A stretch of 56,793 nucleotides of DNA, taken from positions 1 through 56,793 of the forward strand of contig DASYUH010000067.1 of assembly GCA_036001465.1 (NCBI GenBank), written 5' to 3'. The position numbers and the translations under genes are program-made. The notes below the pieces were generated by a model. That model saw only the letters and a program-made list of their open reading frames with translations, had not been told where the DNA came from and did no database searches. The stretch is from Candidatus Polarisedimenticolia bacterium. Lineage in GTDB: Bacteria; Acidobacteriota; Polarisedimenticolia; Gp22-AA2. Positions 44,272 to 51,238 of this stretch are shown here, piece by piece (the first letter of the stretch is position 1; every line of letters begins with the position of its first letter).

Positions 44272-45423
44272 ATGACGATCTACTACTGGGGGACCTACGA
44301 TCGCGATTATCCGAGGAATCGCATCCTGATCGCCGGACTGCGGGCGAACGGCGCGGAGGTCCGGGAGTTCCATTTTCCCATCTGGCGAGGCCCGGCCGAC
44401 AAGGTGCGCCGGGCCGGCTCGGGCTGGATTCGGCCTGCGCTTCTGTTCCGGTGGGCCTGGGCGTACCTGATTCTGTCCGTCCGGCTCCTGAGGGCGCCGC
44501 GTCCCGATTTCCTGTTCGTGGGCTACTCGGGGCATTTCGATGTCTTTCCCGCCTGGTGTCTCAGCCGCATGCGTCGAGTTCCCCTGGTTTTCGATGCCTT
44601 CCTTTCTCTCTACGACTCGCTGGTCCTCGATCGAGGCATCGTGGCGAAGGATGGTTGGCGGGCGCGATTCCTGGCGGCGGTGGATGCCACCGCCTGCCGG
44701 CTCGCCGATCGCATTCTGCTGGACACCCGGGCGCACGTGAGCTTCTTCTGCGAGACCTTCCGGGTGCCGCGGGAGAAATTCTGGGAGCTGCCGATTGGCG
44801 CCGACGACAACGTGTTCCGTCCCGGAGCGGCGCTCGCCCGGAACGGGCATCCATATACCGTGATCCACTTCGGCCGCTACATCCCGCTGCACGGCCTGGA
44901 GACGATCGTCCGGGCCGCCAGGCGACTGGAGGAGGAAGGCCAGCCGGTACGATTCCTCCTGGTGGGGGACGGGGAAGGGCGGCGGCGGATCGAAGACCTG
45001 GCCCGGACGCTCGGGACGACCTCGATCCGGTTCGAGGACTCCCTGGCGCCTCGGGATCTTGCCGAGAGCATCCGGCAGGCCGATCTCTGCCTGGGGATTT
45101 TCGGGGTCACGGACAAGGCGGCCCGGGTGGTGCCCAACAAGGTCTATGAGGCGCTCGCCTCGGGAAAACCTCTGGTGACCGGCGACTCACCCGCGGCTCG
45201 GGAGTTTCTGACGGACGAGCTCGACTGCCTCCTGTGTGAACGGGGAGACCCGGGAGCCCTGGCCAGCGCCATCCGCAGACTGCAGACTGACCCGGAGCTG
45301 TCCCGGAGGCTGGGGGACAACGGTCGACGCCGCTTCGAGGCCAAGGCATCCCCGGCGGTGATCGGTCGGGAGCTTGTGGACAGGCTGCTGACCTGGCGGC
45401 ACGAGGGGAGACATGCGGCCTGA
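44272..45423 (+). CDS. Family 4 glycosyltransferase
   Basis: 383 aa GT-B fold. N-terminal domain with a hydrophobic helix (WAWAYLILSVRLL); donor domain with HFGRYIPLHGLETIVRAA, VGDGEGRRRIE, FGVTDKAARVVPNKVYEALASGKPLVTGDS. The Glu of NKVYEAL is the usual donor-binding residue. It starts one base after the radical SAM stop codon, and its 3' end overlaps the next gene by 11 bases. Confidence 0.9.
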   Translation: MTIYYWGTYDRDYPRNRILIAGLRANGAEVREFHFPIWRGPADKVRRAGSGWIRPALLFRWAWAYLILSVRLLRAPRPDFLFVGYSGHFDVFPAWCLSRMRRVPLVFDAFLSLYDSLVLDRGIVAKDGWRARFLAAVDATACRLADRILLDTRAHVSFFCETFRVPREKFWELPIGADDNVFRPGAALARNGHPYTVIHFGRYIPLHGLETIVRAARRLEEEGQPVRFLLVGDGEGRRRIEDLARTLGTTSIRFEDSLAPRDLAESIRQADLCLGIFGVTDKAARVVPNKVYEALASGKPLVTGDSPAAREFLTDELDCLLCERGDPGALASAIRRLQTDPELSRRLGDNGRRRFEAKASPAVIGRELVDRLLTWRHEGRHAA

Positions 45424-46852
45424 TTCCCCCTCGCGTCGCGAATGGATCGGTGTGGCGGTGCTCCTGGGCCTGGCCCTGCTTCTCCGGGTGGGATTCATCC
45501 TGCAGCAGCCGGCGGGCTTTTACTTCGAGGATTCGCTGGACTTCGACAAGGCCGCCCGGACCTTCCTGGACACCGGCCATTTCGATGCCCGATACTACCG
45601 CTCACCGATTTACCCGCTCCTGCTGACGGCCAGCTATCGCCTGTTTGGTTTCTCCCTCACCCCGTTCCGGATCCTGCAGGCACTGCTCACCGTCGGGATG
45701 TGCGTATGCGTCTGGGTCCTGGGTCGGCGTTATTTCGGTGCGAGGGCGGGGATGCTGGCCCTCGCGGGAGCGGCTCTGTTCCCCGTCCACGTGATCCTCC
45801 CGGGGATCGAATACCCCCTCGTTCCCGGGACGTTCCTGATCTGGGTCGCCCTGGCGCTGTTCGCCCGGGCTCCGGGCGAAGAGGAAAGGAAGCCGGCGCG
45901 GATCGTCGCTGCGGGTGTCGTGACCGGTCTGGCCATCATGCTCTTCGAGGGGGGGCTGGTCGCGGCCTTCTTCCTGGTGCTCTGGGCGCTCGCGGAACGC
46001 CGCCCAATGCGGCTCCGGATGCGGACAGCCGCCATGCTGCTTCTGGCTTGCCTGCTCACATTGAGTCCCTGGCTCATCAAGATGGCTCGCGCCGGTGACT
46101 ACCGGCCTCTGATCCTCCGGGCCGGGATGCACCTGCCCGCCGCCCCGGGATCGAATCCGCCCCTGTGGCAGGGAAGCGGGACGAATCTCCTGAAGGCGAA
46201 GCTCGCCGGGTTGGCTGACCATCCCGGCTGGACGTTCACTTACATGATCCACGAGTTCTGGCACTTCTGGGATCCCTATCCCGACCGGATGGTGGCCGCA
46301 GACGCCGCATTTCGAGAGAGCCTGCACTCGAGGGACAGTCGGATGGTCGTGGACAATCCACTGATCGGCGATGCCCCCCGGATGATCTATGCCATCGGGT
46401 TCACGCTTCTGCTCGTGACCGGCCTGATGGGAACCCTGATAGCCGGTCGGGGCAGCCCGCACTCCGGTTTTCTGATCGCCTGGCCAATCGTCCTCGGGGC
46501 CTGCTACGCGCCATTCTTTACTCAAATGCGCTACCGAATTCCGGCGGATCCGGCCCTCTTCCTCCTGGGAGCCTGCGCCGTGGAACACGCCCTGCGGCGG
46601 AACCTGCTGGGCGAGATCGGGTCCTCGCTGCGCGTCCTGTGGGAAGGGTGGAAGCGGATCGCAGTGAAGATCGCGGTGGTTCAGACCGCCATTCTGCTCT
46701 TCCTCCTGTTCTCCCTGGTTCTCGGGCCAATCGGGCTTCTCATGAAGCTGTTCCGGAAGGACCCGATGCAGGCCCCGAGGGAGCCGGGGTCCTTCTGGAA
46801 TCCCCGGGAGCACACCCGGGAGCGCATGGAAGAGTGTGGCCGACAGTTCTGA
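45413..46852 (+). CDS. GT39-like membrane glycosyltransferase with SxtJ-like C-terminal extension
   Basis: 479 aa. The first 410 residues are a GT-C protein: acidic first loop (FYFEDSLDFDKAARTFLDTG), RSPIYPLLL, and 9-10 membrane segments. The last 65 residues (VQTAILLFLLFSLVLGPIGLLMKLF, then a polar tail PGSFWNPREHTRERMEECGRQF) look like the small one-helix protein called SxtJ that is usually a separate gene beside carbamoyltransferase and DUF5989 genes; both of those lie just downstream here. This suggests a fusion that ties the transferase to the carbamoylation module. The fusion call is by pattern recognition only. Confidence 0.75.
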   Translation: MRPDSPSRREWIGVAVLLGLALLLRVGFILQQPAGFYFEDSLDFDKAARTFLDTGHFDARYYRSPIYPLLLTASYRLFGFSLTPFRILQALLTVGMCVCVWVLGRRYFGARAGMLALAGAALFPVHVILPGIEYPLVPGTFLIWVALALFARAPGEEERKPARIVAAGVVTGLAIMLFEGGLVAAFFLVLWALAERRPMRLRMRTAAMLLLACLLTLSPWLIKMARAGDYRPLILRAGMHLPAAPGSNPPLWQGSGTNLLKAKLAGLADHPGWTFTYMIHEFWHFWDPYPDRMVAADAAFRESLHSRDSRMVVDNPLIGDAPRMIYAIGFTLLLVTGLMGTLIAGRGSPHSGFLIAWPIVLGACYAPFFTQMRYRIPADPALFLLGACAVEHALRRNLLGEIGSSLRVLWEGWKRIAVKIAVVQTAILLFLLFSLVLGPIGLLMKLFRKDPMQAPREPGSFWNPREHTRERMEECGRQF

Positions 46853-46878
46853 GGCAGCGGTCCCTCTTTTTTCCCGCT

Positions 46879-46895
46879 GGCCGAACAATTCGGCC
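46879..46895. other. Perfect palindrome upstream of the HTH gene
   Basis: GGCCGAA (46879-46885) and TTCGGCC (46889-46895) flank a CAA loop, 19 bases before the ATG of the HTH protein. There is no U-tract after it on either strand, so it is not a standard terminator; a protein-binding operator or an RNA-processing/stability hairpin within the operon are both possible. Confidence 0.5.
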
Positions 46896-46914
46896 CGATT
46901 CGGCGTAGGACGGC

Positions 46915-47175
46915 ATGGCAGAGACTGATACGGTACGAAGAGCGCGGCGGCGGAGCGGGTTCGCGGTGCAACGCGAGTCCGCCGGAGAAACGGATGTCAT
47001 CCTGACGAGCCGGGAGGCCAGGCAGCTGCTGAAGATCGGGAAGACCAAGCTTCACGAGCTCACGCGCCGTCGGCTGATCCCGGCCTATCGGATTGGGGGA
47101 GGCAAGACCTCCGGACTGAGATATTGCCGCAGGGATCTGCTGGCGTGGCTCTACCAGCAGCGAGTCGGCGGGTGA
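46915..47175 (+). CDS. Small helix-turn-helix (excisionase/MerR-like) DNA-binding protein
   Basis: 86 aa. Residues 28-83 form an HTH_17-type winged helix: ILTSREARQLLKIGKTKLHELTRRRLIPAYRIGGG, then LRYCRRDLLAWLYQQ. The first 27 residues are a basic tail. Such domains occur in excisionases and small regulators; no integrase or attachment site is nearby, so a local transcription regulator is more likely. AGGA lies 6 bases before the ATG. It is unusual inside a polysaccharide operon. Confidence 0.8.
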   Translation: MAETDTVRRARRRSGFAVQRESAGETDVILTSREARQLLKIGKTKLHELTRRRLIPAYRIGGGKTSGLRYCRRDLLAWLYQQRVGG

Positions 47176-47188
47176 AGGACGGCATACA

Positions 47189-49249
47189 GTGACGTATCGA
47201 CTGGATGATCTGACATGGGACTTGAGGAAGGCCTTCTCCCTTCCCGCGGGAGAGGTGATGCGCCGCCTCTCGGGGAGGGCCGTGCGCTACTCGCGAAAGG
47301 TCCGGAACCGGCGGCGCGCATCCCACCTGACCGACGCGGCGCTGCTCTCCGCGCTGGCCGCACCGCTGTCTTCGGTGACCGACCTGGTTGCGCGGCGCCG
47401 GGAATGCGATCCCCTGGTGCCGGCGTCGTCCCGATGCGCCGCAACCGCGGGCATTCTCCGGGACGAGGCGCCTGGAGCTTGCGAGGCCATCCTGAGGGCG
47501 GCGCGATCCGTGGCGGAGGGCACCTTCGACCTCCTGGGATCCGGGCCGGTGAGACTCGGGCCGAATCCGGACTGGCATGTCGACTTCAAGTCCGGCAGGC
47601 GATGGGACCGGGCGGCCTATTCCCTGGACATCGTGCAGACCCACGATCAAGGACATGACATCAAGGTTCCCTGGGAGCTGGCCCGACTCCAGCACCTTCC
47701 GACGCTCGGGATGGGCTCGGCCTTGAGCGACGACACCGGATTCCGGGAGCGGGCGGTGTCCCAAATCGCCTCGTTCGTCGCCGAGAACCCTGTCTATCGC
47801 GGCGTCAATTGGAACTGCTCCATGGACGTGGCCATCCGTGCCGCGCAGATCCTGGCTGCCGAAGGGTATCTTCGCGGGGCCGGTGACGACCGGTTCTGGG
47901 CCGAGCTCCTGAAATCCCTGCTGCTCCACGCCCGATTCATTCTCGACAACCTCGAGGACGGACCGGTCCGGGGGAACCACTACCTTTCAAATCTCGCCGG
48001 GCTGTTTCTGTGCGGTCTCGGTCTGCCGGAGTTCCGCGAGACTGCGGGATGGACGGAATTTGCACGGGAAAGGCTCGTTGCCGAAATGCAGCGGCAGGTC
48101 ACGGAGGACGGGCTGGACTATGAAGCCTCTCTTCCCTACCACGCACTCGTCACGGAGATCTTCCTCTTCCCGGCGCTCCTGGCGTCCGAAAAGGGCAGCG
48201 GCTTCCCCCGGCCGTATCTGGAGAGACTGGAGAAGATGCTCGAAGCGGTGGCCATTCTGATCCGCCCCGACGGGACGCTTCCGCAGATCGGCGACAACGA
48301 CGACGGTCGCTTCCTGATCTTCTCCCAGTACCATCGCCCGCGCCGGGACTGGAGACCGCTCCTGGCTCTGGGCGCCTACCTCTACCGCCGCGCCGGGTGG
48401 CTCTCGCTCGCCGGTGACGCCTGGGTGGAAGGGGCGTGGGTGCTGGGAGAGCCCTTCCTCCGCTGGCGGAAATCGCTGCAGGCCTCTGCTGCCGTCCCTG
48501 ACTTCCGCTGTCATGCGTTTCCGGAGGCGGGGATATACCAGCTGGGGGCCGGGAGCATCCAGATGGTGGTGGACGCGGGAAGCGTCGGGCAGAGGAACAA
48601 CGGCAGCCACGCCCACAACGACACGCTGGCGTTCGACCTCTTCGCGTTCGGCCGGGAGGTCCTGCCCGATCGGGGCACCGGGACCTATTCCCCGGACCTG
48701 TCGCAAAGAAATCGATTCCGCTCCACCCGCGCTCACAATACCATCCAGGTCGACGATGCAGAGACGAACCCGTTTCCGGACGAGCCCTTCCGCCTGATTC
48801 CCGCCGATTCTCCACGGGTCCTGCGATGGCGCCTGGGGAAGCAATACGCCTACATGCAGGCAGAGCACTTCGCCTACCGGCGCCTTCCTGCCGCAGTCGT
48901 CCATCGCCGGAGCATTCTCCTTGACCGCGCCTCGGGGATCTTTCAAATTGAGGACTGGCTCAAGGGAAGGGGCCGGCACCGGTTCCTGGCCAGCTTCCAT
49001 CTGGCCCCCGGCTGGAGCGTCACCTCCGGGGCCGAGGGGTGGACGGCCCGCAGCCCGAAGGAGGGCCCCACCCTGAGCCTCCGCTGGAAGCGTCCGCCGG
49101 AAGAGGCCCGCGTGCGGGTGGAGGACGACCTGCACTCCCCCTCCTATGGAGTCACCGTGAAGGCCCCCACCGTGCGGGTGGAATGGGAGGGGGAGGCGCC
49201 CTGCAGGATTCGGTATGCGCTGGTCATTGAAGAGGGAACGAAGCCATGA
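47189..49249 (+). CDS. Heparinase II/III-like polysaccharide lyase family protein
   Basis: 686 aa. N-terminal alpha/alpha toroid (about 130-420: WNCSMDVAIRAAQILAAEG, NHYLSNLAGLFLCGLGL, YEASLPYHALVTE) and C-terminal beta-sandwich with the Hepar_II_III signature (SHAHNDTLAFDLFAFGREVLPDRGTGTY, RSTRAHNTIQVD). The conserved Asn, Tyr and His of PL12/PL15/PL17-type lyases are visible. No signal peptide is obvious. Enzymes of this fold cleave uronic-acid polymers, fitting the AlgD-like gene of the same locus, and may trim or release the polymer. GTG start. Confidence 0.85.
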   Translation: MTYRLDDLTWDLRKAFSLPAGEVMRRLSGRAVRYSRKVRNRRRASHLTDAALLSALAAPLSSVTDLVARRRECDPLVPASSRCAATAGILRDEAPGACEAILRAARSVAEGTFDLLGSGPVRLGPNPDWHVDFKSGRRWDRAAYSLDIVQTHDQGHDIKVPWELARLQHLPTLGMGSALSDDTGFRERAVSQIASFVAENPVYRGVNWNCSMDVAIRAAQILAAEGYLRGAGDDRFWAELLKSLLLHARFILDNLEDGPVRGNHYLSNLAGLFLCGLGLPEFRETAGWTEFARERLVAEMQRQVTEDGLDYEASLPYHALVTEIFLFPALLASEKGSGFPRPYLERLEKMLEAVAILIRPDGTLPQIGDNDDGRFLIFSQYHRPRRDWRPLLALGAYLYRRAGWLSLAGDAWVEGAWVLGEPFLRWRKSLQASAAVPDFRCHAFPEAGIYQLGAGSIQMVVDAGSVGQRNNGSHAHNDTLAFDLFAFGREVLPDRGTGTYSPDLSQRNRFRSTRAHNTIQVDDAETNPFPDEPFRLIPADSPRVLRWRLGKQYAYMQAEHFAYRRLPAAVVHRRSILLDRASGIFQIEDWLKGRGRHRFLASFHLAPGWSVTSGAEGWTARSPKEGPTLSLRWKRPPEEARVRVEDDLHSPSYGVTVKAPTVRVEWEGEAPCRIRYALVIEEGTKP

Positions 49250-49280
49250 AGCCATTCTCCATTCGAGGGGAGACACGACG

Positions 49281-51017
49281 TTGAACATCCTGGGAATTTC
49301 CGCTTTCTATCATGACTCGGCCGCCTGCCTCATCCAGGACGGGCGCCTGGTGGCCGCCGCCTCCGAGGAACGATTCACCCGCAAGAAGCACGACGAGGGG
49401 TTCCCGCACGAGGCGATCCAATACTGCCTCCGGGCGGGGAAGATCGCGGCGAAGGACCTCGACTACGTCGGTTTCTACGACAAGCCGTTCCTGAAATTCG
49501 AGCGTCTCCTGTCCACCTACCTTTCCACCTTCCCGCGGGGATTCCGCTCCTTCTCCAAGGCGATGCCGGTCTGGCTGAAGGAGAAGCTCTGGATCCCGCA
49601 GCGGATCCGGAAGGAGCTGAATTACGAGGGAAAGATCCTGTATACGGAGCACCATCTTTCCCACGCCGCCAGCGCGTTTCTGGTGAGTCCCTTCAAGGAG
49701 GCCGCCATCCTCACCGTGGACGGCGTGGGGGAGTGGGCCACGGCGAGCTACGGTGTCGGTCGGGACCTTGAGATCGACCTGTTCAAGGAGATCCGCTTCC
49801 CCCATTCCCTCGGGCTACTCTACAGCGCCTTCACCTACTACCTTGGATTCAAGGTGAACAGCGCGGAGTACAAGGTCATGGGCCTGGCGCCCTACGGCGT
49901 CCCCCGGTACGTCGACCAGGTGAAGAAGCTCATCGAGATCAAGGACGATGGAAGCTTCGAGCTGGACATGAGCTACTTCTCCTACCACCATGGCCTCAAG
50001 ATGACGAACGGCCGCTTCGCGGACCTGTTTGGCGGCCCGCCGCGGGACCCCGAATCGAAGCTGGACCAGAAACAGAAGGACATCGCGGCGTCGGTGCAGA
50101 AGGTCACGGAAGAGGTCATGCTCAAGATGGCCTCCTACCTGCACCGCGAGACGAGGATGGAGAACCTGTGCATGGCGGGGGGCGTGGCCCTGAACTGCGT
50201 CGCCAACGGCCGGATCCTGCGGGAAGGCCCCTTCAAGGATCTGTTCATCCAGCCGGCGGCGGGGGACGCGGGGGGCGCCCTCGGCGTGGCGGCCTACATC
50301 AATCATTCCCTGCTGGGCAATCCGCGCACCATCCGCATGGACGACGCCTACCTCGGCCCGGAATACGGCGAGGAGGAGATCCTCGAGACCCTCAAGAGGT
50401 ACGGCGCCCCCTACCGGCGCCTCGAGCGGGACGAGCTGGTCCGGCAGGTGGCGGCCCTCATCGAGGGGCAGACCGTCATCGGCTGGTTCCAGGGCAGAAT
50501 GGAATTCGGCCCCAGGGCCCTGGGGAGCCGGAGCATCCTGGCCGATGCCCGCAATCCCGAGAACAAGGACGTCGTCAACCTCAAGATCAAGTTCCGGGAG
50601 AGCTTCCGGCCCTTCGCCCCGTCGGTCCTGGAGGAGAAGATCGGCGAGTACTTCGAGATCGACAGGCCCAGTCCGTACATGTTGCTGGTGGCCCCCGTCA
50701 GGGAGGGGAAGCGAGTGATCCCCTCTGTGACCCACGTGGATCACTCGGCCCGCATCCAGAGCATCAGCCGCGGGCAGAATGCGCTCTACTACGATCTCAT
50801 CCGGGAGTTCGAGAGCCGGACGGGAGTCCCGGTGATCATCAACACATCGTTCAACGTCCGGGGGGAGCCGATCGTCTGCTCCCCGGAGGACGCGTATCGC
50901 TGTTTCATGAGGACCCACATGGACTACCTGGCCATGGGGCCCTACCTGCTGGACAAGAAGAGCCAGCCTCCTCTCAAGGAGGACAAGGACTGGCGTGAAG
51001 AGTTCCAACTCGACTGA
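49281..51017 (+). CDS. NodU/CmcH-family carbamoyltransferase
   Basis: 578 aa from a TTG at 49281 (AGGGGAG upstream; starts M-NILGISAFYHDSAACL), the usual family length. The N-terminal Kae1-like domain has TEHHLSHAASAFL (metal/ATP-site histidines), LTVDGVGEW and NSAEYKVMGLAPYG; the C-terminal domain has FQGRMEFGPRALGSRSILADAR and NTSFNVRGEPIV. It transfers a carbamoyl group from carbamoyl phosphate to a hydroxyl, here probably on a sugar of the repeat unit. The small DUF5989-like gene follows after 21 bases. Confidence 0.93.
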   Translation: MNILGISAFYHDSAACLIQDGRLVAAASEERFTRKKHDEGFPHEAIQYCLRAGKIAAKDLDYVGFYDKPFLKFERLLSTYLSTFPRGFRSFSKAMPVWLKEKLWIPQRIRKELNYEGKILYTEHHLSHAASAFLVSPFKEAAILTVDGVGEWATASYGVGRDLEIDLFKEIRFPHSLGLLYSAFTYYLGFKVNSAEYKVMGLAPYGVPRYVDQVKKLIEIKDDGSFELDMSYFSYHHGLKMTNGRFADLFGGPPRDPESKLDQKQKDIAASVQKVTEEVMLKMASYLHRETRMENLCMAGGVALNCVANGRILREGPFKDLFIQPAAGDAGGALGVAAYINHSLLGNPRTIRMDDAYLGPEYGEEEILETLKRYGAPYRRLERDELVRQVAALIEGQTVIGWFQGRMEFGPRALGSRSILADARNPENKDVVNLKIKFRESFRPFAPSVLEEKIGEYFEIDRPSPYMLLVAPVREGKRVIPSVTHVDHSARIQSISRGQNALYYDLIREFESRTGVPVIINTSFNVRGEPIVCSPEDAYRCFMRTHMDYLAMGPYLLDKKSQPPLKEDKDWREEFQLD

Positions 51018-51038
51018 GGGGAAGAGGAAAGGATCAAG

Positions 51039-51218
51039 ATGAGCTTCAAGAAGTCGGTCATGGAAAAGGTTCAGTTCTGCGCCGAGTTCTGGGATTTCCT
51101 GAAGGTCCGCAAGAAGTGGTGGCTGGCGCCCATCATCGTCCTCTGTGTCTTCCTGGGGATCCTGATGGTCCTCACGCACGCGTCCGCTCTGGCGCCGTTC
51201 ATCTACACGATCTTCTAG
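51039..51218 (+). CDS. 59-residue one-helix membrane protein, DUF5989-like
   Basis: A short gene: MSFKKSVMEKVQFCAEFWDFLKVRKK, a membrane helix (WWLAPIIVLCVFLGILMVLT) and a short tail ending FIYTIF. The pattern (aromatic amphipathic start, R-K-K-W-W at the membrane border) is that of the small DUF5989 proteins found beside carbamoyltransferases in saxitoxin-like and polysaccharide loci. Role unknown; perhaps membrane docking of the carbamoyltransferase. AGGAAAGGATCAAG precedes the ATG; the next gene starts 20 bases after its stop. Confidence 0.8.
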   Translation: MSFKKSVMEKVQFCAEFWDFLKVRKKWWLAPIIVLCVFLGILMVLTHASALAPFIYTIF

Positions 51219-51238
51219 CGAAGAAGGGGGCTTCGTTG

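Noticed and set aside
46915-47175. HTH protein as a sign of a prophage or integrative element
   Set aside because: No integrase, attachment repeat, tRNA gene or phage gene is nearby, and the flanking genes belong to the polysaccharide locus.
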